Positions 34,574-43,431 of a stretch of 57,157 bases of DNA are shown here, in pieces. Source of the stretch: Pseudomonadota bacterium (GTDB taxonomy: Bacteria; Pseudomonadota; Alphaproteobacteria; Reyranellales; Reyranellaceae); contig JAFEFG010000015.1 of assembly GCA_018240685.1 (NCBI GenBank), positions 1 through 57,157 of the forward strand. Reading direction: 5' to 3'. The translations under genes were made by a program, and so were the position numbers. Below the pieces are notes generated by a model that saw nothing but the letters and a program-made list of their open reading frames with translations, did not search any database and had not been told where the DNA came from. Positions within the stretch are counted from its first letter, which is position 1. Every line of letters starts with the position of its first letter.

Positions 34574-35515
34574 GTGTCTGCCATTTCGACGTCTTCGCTC
34601 GCGCTACGCTGGCGGGCGCTTCCGCCCAATCTTCGCGGCATTCTCTGGGTCGGCTTCTCCGGCGTCCTGTTCGCGCTGCTGAACGTCTTCTCCCTCATTC
34701 CGGCGCAGCATCTCAATTCCTACGTGATGGCGTTCCTGCGCTATTTCTTCGGGTCGCTGTTCCTGCTGCCGATCATCTTCCATCGCGGGCTCTACGGATC
34801 GCTGCGGACGGGCCGGGTGGCGCTGCATGTCTCGCGCGGCGCGCTCCACACCGCCGGCATGTTCCTGTGGTTCATCGGCCTGCCGCTCACCACGCTCGCC
34901 AGCGTCACGGCGCTCGGTTTCACGGGGCCGATCTTCATCACCATCGGCGCCGCGCTGTTCCTCGGCGAGGACGTGCGGCTCAGGCGCTGGATCGCCGTCA
35001 TCGTCGGCTTCATGGGCGCCATGATCATCATCCGTCCCGGCGTCGGCGACATCGGCATCGGCGCGCTCTGCATCCTCGCCAGCACGCCGATCTTCTCGGC
35101 CTCCAACCTGATCTCCAAGGCGCTGGCGCGGACCGACTCGGCCAATACGATCGTGATCTGGCAGAACATCACGATCGTGCTGTTCGCCGCGCCGGTGGCG
35201 CTGTGGTTCTGGGAGACGCCGACCTGGGCCGACCTCGTGTGGTTCGTCGCCGCGGGCCTGTGCGGCACGCTCGGCCACCTCTGCCAGCAGAACGGCTATC
35301 AGCTCGCCGACATCACCCTGCTGCAGCCGATCGGCTTCCTGTCGCTGCTGTGGAACGCGCTGCTGGGCTTCATGCTGTTCAGCCAGCGGCCCGACGTCTG
35401 GACCTTCGTCGGCGCGGCGGTGATCTTCGGCAGCGCCATGTACATCTCCCACCGCGAGGCGGTGCGGCGGGCCCGCATCAAGACGGCGGGCACGACGCCG
35501 GGCCCGGCGGCCTGA
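34574..35515 (+). CDS. EamA-family (DMT) transporter
   Basis: A 313-residue integral membrane protein of about ten helices in two EamA repeats (ILWVGFSGVLFALLNVFSL and the second half from GALCILASTPIFSASNLISKAL). Start is GTG in an unmarked context. Probable metabolite exporter. Ends 4 nt before the convergent moaA. Confidence 0.9.
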   Translation: MSAISTSSLALRWRALPPNLRGILWVGFSGVLFALLNVFSLIPAQHLNSYVMAFLRYFFGSLFLLPIIFHRGLYGSLRTGRVALHVSRGALHTAGMFLWFIGLPLTTLASVTALGFTGPIFITIGAALFLGEDVRLRRWIAVIVGFMGAMIIIRPGVGDIGIGALCILASTPIFSASNLISKALARTDSANTIVIWQNITIVLFAAPVALWFWETPTWADLVWFVAAGLCGTLGHLCQQNGYQLADITLLQPIGFLSLLWNALLGFMLFSQRPDVWTFVGAAVIFGSAMYISHREAVRRARIKTAGTTPGPAA

Positions 35516-35519
35516 GCGG

Positions 35520-36512
35520 TCAGCCGCCGGTCACGCTCATGTGCCGGCGCACGGCCGGCGCGGCATGGCGGCGGTCGATGACGAAGTCGTGGCCCTTGGG
35601 CTTGCGCGCGATCGCCGCGTCGATCGCCCGGTCGAGCAGGGTGTCGCTCTCCGACGCGCGCAGCGGCGCCCGCAGGTCGGCGGCATCCTCCTGGCCCAGG
35701 CACATGTAGAGCGTGCCGGTGCAGGTCAGCCGCACGCGGTTGCAGCTTTCGCAGAAATTGTGGGTGAGCGGCGTGATGAAGCCGAGCCGCCCGCCGGTCT
35801 CCGCGACCGTCACGTAGCGGGCCGGGCCGCCGGTGCGATAGTCGCTCTCCACCAGCGTGAAGCGCCGCTCGATCTCCGCCCGCGCCAGCGACAGCGGCAG
35901 GTACTGGTCGAGCCGGTTCTCGCCGCCGATCTCGCCCAGGGGCATGACCTCGATCAGCACCAGGTCCATGCCGCGGCCGTGGCTGAAGCGGATCAGCTCC
36001 TCGAACTCCGTGTCGTTCACGCCGCGCAGCGCCACGGCATTGATCTTGACCTGCAGGCCGGCGTGCTGGGCGGCATCGAGGCCGCGCAGCACCTGGTCGA
36101 GGTCACCCCAGCGGGTGATCTCCCGGAACTTGCCGGCATCGAGCGTATCCATGGACACGTTGACGCGCCGCACCCCGATGTCGGCGAGCTCGCGGGCATA
36201 CCGGGCGAGCTGGCTGCCGTTGGTGGTGAGCGTCAGCTCTTCCAGCGCGCCGCTCTCCAGATGCCGGCCCAGGCCCCGGAACAGGGACATCACGTTCTTG
36301 CGCACCAGCGGCTCGCCGCCCGTCAGCCGCAGCTTCTTCACGCCGCGGCGGATGAAGGCCGAACACAGGCGCTCCAGCTCCTCCAGCGACAGCACGTCGG
36401 CCTTGGGCAGGAACGTCATGTCCTCCGCCATGCAGTAGACGCAGCGGAAGTCGCAACGGTCCGTCACCGAGACGCGCAGATAGGTGATATGCCGGCCGAA
36501 AGGATCGATCAT
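35520..36512 (-). CDS. moaA: GTP 3',8-cyclase MoaA (molybdenum cofactor biosynthesis)
   Basis: Radical SAM enzyme for the first step of molybdenum cofactor synthesis. The 330-residue protein has the N-terminal cluster CDFRCVYC (C20, C24, C27), [13 protein letters not shown], and a C-terminal cluster in [15 protein letters not shown] for GTP binding. It ends RRHMSVTGG with the conserved double glycine. No moaC is beside it, so it is a lone gene in the window. Confidence 0.95.
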   Translation of the reverse strand: MIDPFGRHITYLRVSVTDRCDFRCVYCMAEDMTFLPKADVLSLEELERLCSAFIRRGVKKLRLTGGEPLVRKNVMSLFRGLGRHLESGALEELTLTTNGSQLARYARELADIGVRRVNVSMDTLDAGKFREITRWGDLDQVLRGLDAAQHAGLQVKINAVALRGVNDTEFEELIRFSHGRGMDLVLIEVMPLGEIGGENRLDQYLPLSLARAEIERRFTLVESDYRTGGPARYVTVAETGGRLGFITPLTHNFCESCNRVRLTCTGTLYMCLGQEDAADLRAPLRASESDTLLDRAIDAAIARKPKGHDFVIDRRHAAPAVRRHMSVTGG

Positions 36513-36564
36513 GACGGGTCGATAATGGGGATGAGCGTTATTCCCTGCAAGGGTGACGGCGGCC

Positions 36565-37956
36565 TCACGGATGCGGGCCGGCGACGGGCAGGCGGCCCTG
36601 TCTTATGGCGGCGACCAGGGCCGCGTGGTCCGCTTCGGTCTGCCCGGCGTAGGCCATGGCGAAGGCGCCAATGGCCTCGTCGAAGGCAGGGCCTTTCCCG
36701 AGATAGGCCGACAGGATGACCGCGTCGCCGGTGCGGGCATGGGCGCGGGCCAGGACCTCGCCGCAGATGGCGGCATAGCGCCGGAGCTGGCGGGCGGACA
36801 TCGCCTCGACCTGCGGCTTCACCTTGGCGTCGCGTAGCTGGCGCACATAGATGTGCCGCCCGGTCGGCCCCGTCGCGAAGCCCAGGAAGATGTCGGAGGC
36901 GGCCTGCAGCAGCCGCTGGCCGCGCACGACGCGCTCGCCGTGATGGGCATAGGGGCTGGGCCAGGCATGGTCCTCGAGGACCGATCGCGTCGCCTCCTTG
37001 AACTGCAGGTACAGTCCCTCGCCGTCGCCGGACACCATCAGCATCACGCCGCAGAGCGTGCCAACCGAGCCCACGCCCACGACCTTGTAGGCGACGTCGG
37101 CGAGACGATAGCGCTTGAGCAGTGTGCGGCGCTCGGGGATCAGCGAGGCGGTGTAGTCGTCGAGCTTGGCCTCAACCGCGGCCCGGAACGCGGCCGCCTC
37201 GTCCGGCGGCGCGTGATAGACGAGCGGCGGCTGGTCCTCGATGCGCGGCATGGCCCCGCCGCTGTGCTTCAGCGAGACCATGGCGACGGCGTGCTTCAGG
37301 ACGGCATCGGCCTTGCGCAGTTCGCGCGCGTCGACGCCGATCGAATCGGCGGTTTCCCGGTCGTCGATCGTGTGCGCGAGGTACCAGGCGTCGAGCACCG
37401 GCGTCACGGCAAGGCTTGCCATGGTCTCGCGATAGGCGCGTGCGGCGAGCGTGGCGAGGCCGCGCCGGCCTTTCTTGTCGAGCAGGTCGCGGCCGGCAAC
37501 GGCGAAGCTGGCGGCGAGCCGCTTCAGGTCCCATTCCCACGGCGCCACCGCCGTCTCGTCGAAGTCGTTGATGTCGAAGGTGAGCCGCCGCTCGGGCGTC
37601 GCGAAGCCGCCGAAGTTCAGGCAATGGCAATCGCCCGCCGCCTGTACGTGGAGTCCCGTGGCCGGTGTCGCGGCGAGATCGGCCGCCATCACCGCGGCGG
37701 CGCCGCGCAGGAAGGCGAAGGGCGAGGCCATCATGCGCGCATAGCGCAGGGGCAGGAGCTCCGGCAGCCGCGTCTCGCCCTGCTCGATCAGGATCTCGAC
37801 CGGATCGCGGCGGTCGGCAGGCGGTGTCCAGGCGGCGTGGCCCCGCCGCGGGCAGCGCTCGCGCAGGGCCCGGCCGCGCGCGAGCCGCTCGCGCACCGAA
37901 AGGGTATGGGTTTGCGACGGCAGGCCGTCCGGCGGGTTTTCCATGGCGCCGCTCAT
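36565..37956 (-). CDS. DUF2252 protein, kinase-like, coupled to the DNA ligase
   Basis: A 463-residue protein of the DUF2252 family. At 109-116 it has GDCHCLNF and at 128-135 DINDFDET, resembling the catalytic and metal loops of aminoglycoside phosphotransferases (HGDxxxxN then DFD). Further on, GVGSVGT (294-300) with K320 in LQFKEA resembles a Gly-rich loop and ATP-binding lysine. The order, catalytic part first and nucleotide-binding part second, is reversed relative to kinases, suggesting a circular permutation. Its ATG overlaps the ligase stop (CATGAG), so it is translated with the ligase. Activity is unknown. Confidence 0.88.
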   Translation of the reverse strand: MSGAMENPPDGLPSQTHTLSVRERLARGRALRERCPRRGHAAWTPPADRRDPVEILIEQGETRLPELLPLRYARMMASPFAFLRGAAAVMAADLAATPATGLHVQAAGDCHCLNFGGFATPERRLTFDINDFDETAVAPWEWDLKRLAASFAVAGRDLLDKKGRRGLATLAARAYRETMASLAVTPVLDAWYLAHTIDDRETADSIGVDARELRKADAVLKHAVAMVSLKHSGGAMPRIEDQPPLVYHAPPDEAAAFRAAVEAKLDDYTASLIPERRTLLKRYRLADVAYKVVGVGSVGTLCGVMLMVSGDGEGLYLQFKEATRSVLEDHAWPSPYAHHGERVVRGQRLLQAASDIFLGFATGPTGRHIYVRQLRDAKVKPQVEAMSARQLRRYAAICGEVLARAHARTGDAVILSAYLGKGPAFDEAIGAFAMAYAGQTEADHAALVAAIRQGRLPVAGPHP

Positions 37957-39533
37957 GGCACGAGCCGCAGCAGATTGTCGACCGTATCGGCTTCGGCCGC
38001 CGGCTTGTCGGTGCGGATGCGGTTGATGCGCGGGAAGCGCAGCGACACGCCCGACTTGTGGCGCGTCGAACGGGCGACGCCGTCGAACGCCACTTCCAGC
38101 ACCAGGGCGGGCTCCACCTCCCGCACGGGGCCGAAGCGGTTGGTCGTATGGTCGCGCACCCACTTGTCGAGCCAGCGCAGCTCCTCGTCGGTGAAGCCGA
38201 AATAGGCCTTGCCGACGGGCGCCAGCTCCCGCTTGCCCTCGGCCCCGTCGCGCCAGCAGCCGAACGTATAGTCGGAATAGAACGAGCTGCGCTTTCCGTG
38301 GCCGCGCTGGGCGTACATCATCACGCAGTCGGCCAGCATCGGGTCGCGCTTCCACTTGAACCATGGGCCCCTGGGCCGGCCGGCGAGATAGGGGCTGTCG
38401 CCGCGCTTGAGCATCAAGCCTTCGATGCCGTCCTGTCGCATGGCCTCCCGCAGCTCGGCGAGATGGGCCCAGTCGGTGAAGACGACCAGCGGCGAGATGT
38501 CGAAGCGGGTGCGCGGCTTCTCGGCCATCCAGGCTTCGAGCCGGGCGCGCCGCTCGTCGAAGGGCAGCGTGCGCAGGTCGCGGCCCTCGAGCCACAGCAC
38601 GTCATAGAGGCGGACATGGGCGGGATGCTCCTTGAGCATCTTCAGCGTCACGGTCTTGCGGTTGAGCCGCTGCTGCAGGTCGTTGAAGGGCGCGACGGCC
38701 TCCTCCCGTCGCACCAGCAGCTCGCCGTCGAATACGCCCTCGAAGTCGATGGCCTCGACGATGTCGGGGAAGGCGCCGGATATGTCCTCGCCGGCGCGGC
38801 TGTAGAGCCGCTTGATGCCGCCGGAGGAGGCGATCTGGACGCGGATGCCGTCCCACTTCCATTCGGCGCGGAAATGGGCGGGGGCGAGCGTATCGAGCTC
38901 GGCGCGGTCGATCGGATTGGCCAGCATCGGCGACAGGAAGGCGCCGCCCATGTTGCTGTGGGGCTTCGGCCCGCCTGCCAGAAGCCAGTCGAACAGCGGA
39001 CGGTAGGGCGCGCTCAGCCCGTGCCAGACCTCCTCGACCTCGGCGGCCGGCTGGTTGCCGATGTTGGCGGCCGCCTGCTTGGCGAGCCGCGCCGAGACGC
39101 CGACGCGCAGGGCGCCCGTCAGCAGTTTCAGGAGCGCCCAGCGGCCCGTGGCGTCGAGCGAATCGAGCCAGCGCTTGAGGATGGCCGGCGTCTGCATCCT
39201 GGTCGCGCGCTGCAGCGTCTCGACGACCTCGGCGAGGCTGGGCGCTGGACCGGACTCGGGATCGGTCTCCCAGATCAGCGCCAGCGTCTCGGCGAGATCG
39301 CCGACATAGTCGTAGGAGAGATGGAACAGCTCCGGTCCGATCTTGTCCTCGCCGAAGGTGCGCAGCAGGGCGGGCTTGGCAGCTGGAAAATCGAGTCCCC
39401 CCGTCAGCGCGGCAAGCGCCCAGCCGCGGTCGGGATCGGGCGTCTGGCGCAGGTAGGTCTCGATCAGCCGCAGCTTGGCGTTGCGGGCCGGCTGGAAGGA
39501 GAGCGAGTCCAGCAGCTCGGCGAAGGCCTGCAT
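37953..39533 (-). CDS. ATP-dependent DNA ligase of the Lhr/Exo repair cluster
   Basis: Seals nicks through an enzyme-adenylate. The 526-residue protein has an N-terminal ligase domain, the nucleotidyl-transfer motif EWKWDGIRVQ with nucleophile K226, DGELLVRRE (motif III), EGLMLKRGDSPYLAGRPRGPWFKWKRD (motif V region) and an OB domain ending RFPRINRIRTDK. The layout fits the ligases found in bacterial clusters with an Lhr-Core helicase and a beta-lactamase-fold exonuclease (known from Pseudomonas putida). The start MQAFAELLDSL fits. It lies 73 nt after exo and its stop overlaps the DUF2252 start. Confidence 0.93.
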   Translation of the reverse strand: MQAFAELLDSLSFQPARNAKLRLIETYLRQTPDPDRGWALAALTGGLDFPAAKPALLRTFGEDKIGPELFHLSYDYVGDLAETLALIWETDPESGPAPSLAEVVETLQRATRMQTPAILKRWLDSLDATGRWALLKLLTGALRVGVSARLAKQAAANIGNQPAAEVEEVWHGLSAPYRPLFDWLLAGGPKPHSNMGGAFLSPMLANPIDRAELDTLAPAHFRAEWKWDGIRVQIASSGGIKRLYSRAGEDISGAFPDIVEAIDFEGVFDGELLVRREEAVAPFNDLQQRLNRKTVTLKMLKEHPAHVRLYDVLWLEGRDLRTLPFDERRARLEAWMAEKPRTRFDISPLVVFTDWAHLAELREAMRQDGIEGLMLKRGDSPYLAGRPRGPWFKWKRDPMLADCVMMYAQRGHGKRSSFYSDYTFGCWRDGAEGKRELAPVGKAYFGFTDEELRWLDKWVRDHTTNRFGPVREVEPALVLEVAFDGVARSTRHKSGVSLRFPRINRIRTDKPAAEADTVDNLLRLVP

Positions 39534-39588
39534 CAGCGTACGGCCTCTCGCCGGGTTCCTCTTCCCTGGTGAGGGGAGGCGACCGCAA

Positions 39589-39611
39589 ATCGTGCGAACC
39601 GCCGGTTCACG
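39589..39611. repeat. Small inverted repeat between exo and ligase
   Basis: GAACC-GCC-GGTTC (5-bp arms) at the exo stop codon, extended weakly by flanking GTG and CAC bases. It could form a short intercistronic hairpin in the exo-ligase transcript. Function uncertain. Confidence 0.3.
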
Positions 39612-40626
39612 ACTCGCCCTCTTCTTCCTCGCGGCCGGCGAGGTGCAGCGCCTCGGCCTCGATGCCGATCGAGCGGGCATGATGGACGAGCGCTTCCTCG
39701 CGGCCATGCGTCACCCAGACCCTGGGCGCGCCGACATCGACGAGGGTCTGCTTGAGTTCGCTCCAGTCGGCATGGTCGGAAATGATCAGCGGCAGCTCGG
39801 CACCGCGTTGCCGCGCGCGGGCGCGCACGCTCATCCAGCCGGAGGCCATGGCCGACACGGGATCGAAGAAGCGCCGCGACCAGCGGTCGGCGATGGCCGC
39901 GGGCGGGCAGAGGACGATGGCGCCCTTGAAGGTCTCGAGGATGGCATCCGACACCGGCGCGATGTCGCCGAGATCGACTCCCTGCTTCTGGTAGAGCGCG
40001 CACAGGGCGGTGAGGCTGCCATGCAGCCAGATGCGCCTGTCGTAGCCCGCCGCCCGCAGGAGCTTGATGACCCGCTGGCACTTGCCGAGCGCATAGACGC
40101 CGACCAGGTGGGTGCGCTCCGGGAAGGTGTGCAGCGACCGCAGGAGCTTGCCGACCTCGCTGGCGTCGGAGGGATGATGGAAGACCGGCAGGGCGAAGGT
40201 CGCCTCGGTGATGAACACGTCGCAGGGCACCGGCTCGAACGGGGCGCAGGTGGCGTCCGGCTGCCGCTTGAAGTCGCCGGAGACGACGATGCGCTGGCCT
40301 CTGTATTCCAGCACGACCTGTGCGGAGCCGAGGATATGCCCGGCCGGCACCAGGCTCACCTCGACCTCGTCCATCCGCACGCTGTCGCCGTAGGCGAGCG
40401 CCTGCTGCTGCGTGTTCGGCATGTCCTGGAAGCGGGCGCGCATGATGGCCAGTGTCTCGGGCGTGGCCAGCGCGGCACGATGACCCGGCCGCGCATGGTC
40501 GCCATGGCCGTGCGTGATCACGGCGCGCGGTACTGCAACGGCGGGGTCGACATAGAAATCGCCGGGTTCGCAGTAGAGGCCGCGCGGGGTCGGGTAGAGC
40601 CAGGAACGGGGATTCAGTTCGATCAT
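39607..40626 (-). CDS. Metallo-beta-lactamase-fold exonuclease (SNM1/Exo type)
   Basis: A 339-residue nuclease of the CPSF/SNM1 branch. It has the metal motif THGHGDHARPGH (H39, H41, D43, H44), AGHILGSAQVVLEYRGQRIVVSGDFKR, TEATFALP and ISDHADWSELK, which together make the two-metal site. In the known repair cluster this is the Exo partner of the ATP ligase. The start MIELNPRSWLYPT fits the family. First gene of the exo-ligase-DUF2252 operon, divergent from the Lhr helicase. Confidence 0.92.
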   Translation of the reverse strand: MIELNPRSWLYPTPRGLYCEPGDFYVDPAVAVPRAVITHGHGDHARPGHRAALATPETLAIMRARFQDMPNTQQQALAYGDSVRMDEVEVSLVPAGHILGSAQVVLEYRGQRIVVSGDFKRQPDATCAPFEPVPCDVFITEATFALPVFHHPSDASEVGKLLRSLHTFPERTHLVGVYALGKCQRVIKLLRAAGYDRRIWLHGSLTALCALYQKQGVDLGDIAPVSDAILETFKGAIVLCPPAAIADRWSRRFFDPVSAMASGWMSVRARARQRGAELPLIISDHADWSELKQTLVDVGAPRVWVTHGREEALVHHARSIGIEAEALHLAGREEEEGES

Positions 40627-40913
40627 GCCTTCAGTCAGGCCGCATGAGAAAAACTGAAGATTGACATTGGGCGTCTGCCTCCGTTCCCATTTTAAAAAGG
40701 GAAATAAAAACGTTACCGGGAAGTAACCAGCTTCTCCCGCATGAGAATTCCTGCAGGCGGGCGCCGGCGGCCCCCGATCCTCCGCGGAGCCTGAGCGGCG
40801 CCAGCATAGGCCAGATCGGCATCCGGTGCCGATTCCGGTCGCCAACGGCGACGGACCGTCGCTGCGCTCCGTCGGCAATGCCCCGTCGCCGGTTGGCTGA
40901 TACAGAATAGGCA
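40627..40913. promoter_or_regulatory. Divergent promoter region of exo-ligase and Lhr with palindromes
   Basis: About 287 bp between two divergent repair genes. A+T-rich centre with two symmetric sequences: the 20-bp near-perfect palindrome TTCCCATTTTAAAAAGGGAA at 40684-40703 (one mismatched pair) and GTTAC-CGGGAA-GTAAC at 40712-40727. They lie 58 and 86 nt from the exo start, where a repressor could act on both promoters. I see no GTTC-N7-GTTC LexA box here. Confidence 0.45.
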
Positions 40914-43403
40914 ATGGCCGTTTCCTCGCTCCTGACCAGGCCCGATGCGGCGACACCCGCACTGCCCGACCTGTTCGCGCGCTGGTTCGAAGGCCGCGGC
41001 TGGACACCGCGGCGCCATCAGCTCGACCTCATCGCGCTGGCGGAAGCGGGAAGGAGCGCGCTGCTGATTGCGCCCACCGGCGGCGGCAAGACGCTGGCGG
41101 GTTTCCTGCCGTCGCTGATCGAGCTCACGGAGCGGCGGAGGGCGGGAAAGGACCTCGCCCATGCCAAGGGCAAGGGCGAACTGCACACGCTCTACATCTC
41201 GCCGCTCAAGGCGCTGGCGACCGACATCCGCCGCAATCTCGAGGCGCCGATCAGCGAGATGCAGCTTCCCGTCCGGGCCGAGAGCCGCACCGGCGATACG
41301 CCGCAGAGCCGACGCCTGCGCCAGCGCGAGCGGCCGCCCGATCTCCTGATGACGACGCCGGAGTCGCTGGCCCTGCTGCTGTCCTATCCGGACGCCGAGA
41401 AGTTCTTCGCCAGCCTGCGCTGCGTCATCATCGACGAACTGCATACCTTCGCGACCTCCAAGCGCGGCCATCACTTGGCGCTGTGCCTGGCGCGGCTGGC
41501 AGCGCTGGCGCCGAAGACGCGCTTCGTCGGCCTGTCGGCGACGGTGGCCGATCCGCCGCAGCTCAGCGACTACCTGCGACTGCGAGACGCCGAGACGGTC
41601 GAGATCGTCGAGGGCGATCCCGGTGCGCCGCCCAGGGTCTCGATCATCGATGCCCACGAGCGTCTGCCCTGGGGTGGGCACATGGGCCAGCATGCGGTGC
41701 CCGAGGTCTACAACATCATCCGCCAGCACAAGACCTCGATCGTGTTCGTGAACACGCGCGCGCAGGCGGAACTCACCTTCGATCGGCTGTGGCGCATCAA
41801 CGACGACAATCTTGCCATCGGCCTGCATCACGGGTCGCTGGCCGTCGAACAGCGGCGCAAGGTCGAGGCGGCGATGGCGGCCGGCAGGCTGCGCGCGGTG
41901 GTGGCGACTTCCTCGCTCGATCTCGGCATCGACTGGGGCGATGTCGACCTGGTGATCCAGATGGGCGCGCCGAAGGGCGTGAGCCGCCTGATGCAGCGCA
42001 TCGGCCGCGCCAACCACCGGCTGGACGAACCCAGCCGCGCGCTGATTGCGCCGGCCAACCGCTTCGAGGTGCTGGAATCGCTGGCGGCGCTGGAGGCGAT
42101 CGAGGCGCGCGAACTCGACGGCGATCCGCCGCGGCCGGCCTGCCTCGACGTGCTGGCCCAGCACATCGTCGGCACCGCCTGCGCCCAGCCGATCGACCGC
42201 GAGGCCTTCTTCCACGAAGTGCGGCGCGCCCAGCCCTACCGCGACCTGAGCGCCAAGGACTTCGACGACACCTTCGACTTCGTCGCCACGGGTGGCTATG
42301 CGCTGGCGGCCTACGACCGCTGGCATCGCCTCAAGCAGCTGCCCGACGGACGCTGGATGCTGTCCTCGCCGCTGATCGCGCGCCAGTTCCGCATGAATGT
42401 CGGCACCATCGTCGAGCTGCCGCTCCTGAAGGTGAAGCTGCGGCGCGGGCCGGTGCTGGGAGAGGTGGAGGAATCCTTCATCCAGGGGCTGGTGCCGGGC
42501 GACACCTTCGTCTTCGCCGGCCGGCTGCTGCGCTTCGAGGGCGTGAAGGACCTGGCGGCGGTCTGTTCGCTGGCCACCACGGGCGATCCGAAGGTACCGG
42601 CCTATGGCGGCGGCCGGCTGCCGCTCTCGACTTTCCTCGCCGACCGTGTGCGCGGGATCCTGCAGGACCCGTCGCGGCATCCCAAGTTGCCGGCCGAGGT
42701 ACGGCAGTGGCTGGATATCCAGCGCTGGCGCTCGACCCTGCCCAACAGCCGCAATCTTCTCGTCGAAGGCTTTCCGCGCGGGTCCAAGCAATTCATCGTC
42801 GCCTACTGCTTCGAAGGGCGTAACGCCCACCAGACGCTGGGCATGCTGCTGACGCGGCGCATGGAACGGATGGGGCTGAAGCCGCTGGGCTTCGTCGCCA
42901 CCGATTACGTGCTCGGCCTGTGGGGGCTCAGGCCGCCGACCAAGCAGCAGATCGACCAGCTCTTCGACGAGGACATGCTGGGCGACGATCTCGAGGCGTG
43001 GATGGACGAATCGACCATGCTGCGGCGCTCGTTCCGCAACGTCGCGGTGATCGCCGGCCTGATCGAGCGGCGCTTCCCGGGCGAGGAGAAATCGCGCCGG
43101 CAGGTGACGTTCAGCTCCGACCTGATCTACGACGCGCTGCGCAAGCACGAGCCCGACCACATCCTGCTGCGGGCCACGCGGCAGGACGCGGCCTGGCAGC
43201 TTGCCGACCTCAAGCGCCTCGGCGATCTCCTGAAGCGCGCCAAGGGCCGCATCGACTACCGCCGCCTCGACCGCATCTCGCCGCTCGCCGTGCCGGTGCT
43301 GCTGGAGATCGGCAGGGAGCGCGTGCTGGACGGTACCGCCGAGGATGAGCTGTTGGATATTGCGGCGCAGGAACTGATCGATGAGGCAACGCGATTGGCA
43401 TAG
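40914..43403 (+). CDS. Lhr-Core DNA helicase
   Basis: Superfamily 2 ATP-dependent 3'-5' helicase. The 829-residue protein fits the Lhr-Core size. Motif I APTGGGKT (K59), motif II DELH (175-178), SATVADPP (III) and VDLVIQMGAPKGVSRLMQRIGRANHR (V-VI) are clear; the second half carries the winged-helix and Lhr-specific domain (VEGFPRGSKQFIVAYCFEGR, and the C-terminal HILLRATRQDAAW). It is divergent from exo and ligase, its partners in the known cluster. No metallophosphoesterase gene follows; a serine hydrolase does. Confidence 0.95.
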   Translation: MAVSSLLTRPDAATPALPDLFARWFEGRGWTPRRHQLDLIALAEAGRSALLIAPTGGGKTLAGFLPSLIELTERRRAGKDLAHAKGKGELHTLYISPLKALATDIRRNLEAPISEMQLPVRAESRTGDTPQSRRLRQRERPPDLLMTTPESLALLLSYPDAEKFFASLRCVIIDELHTFATSKRGHHLALCLARLAALAPKTRFVGLSATVADPPQLSDYLRLRDAETVEIVEGDPGAPPRVSIIDAHERLPWGGHMGQHAVPEVYNIIRQHKTSIVFVNTRAQAELTFDRLWRINDDNLAIGLHHGSLAVEQRRKVEAAMAAGRLRAVVATSSLDLGIDWGDVDLVIQMGAPKGVSRLMQRIGRANHRLDEPSRALIAPANRFEVLESLAALEAIEARELDGDPPRPACLDVLAQHIVGTACAQPIDREAFFHEVRRAQPYRDLSAKDFDDTFDFVATGGYALAAYDRWHRLKQLPDGRWMLSSPLIARQFRMNVGTIVELPLLKVKLRRGPVLGEVEESFIQGLVPGDTFVFAGRLLRFEGVKDLAAVCSLATTGDPKVPAYGGGRLPLSTFLADRVRGILQDPSRHPKLPAEVRQWLDIQRWRSTLPNSRNLLVEGFPRGSKQFIVAYCFEGRNAHQTLGMLLTRRMERMGLKPLGFVATDYVLGLWGLRPPTKQQIDQLFDEDMLGDDLEAWMDESTMLRRSFRNVAVIAGLIERRFPGEEKSRRQVTFSSDLIYDALRKHEPDHILLRATRQDAAWQLADLKRLGDLLKRAKGRIDYRRLDRISPLAVPVLLEIGRERVLDGTAEDELLDIAAQELIDEATRLA

Positions 43404-43431
43404 GCTGCGCGCCGCATCGAAGGAGGAAACA

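Noticed and set aside
40627..40913. LexA control of the Lhr/Exo/ligase cluster
   Set aside because: No GTTC-N7-GTTC or GAAC-N7-GAAC in the divergent promoter region.
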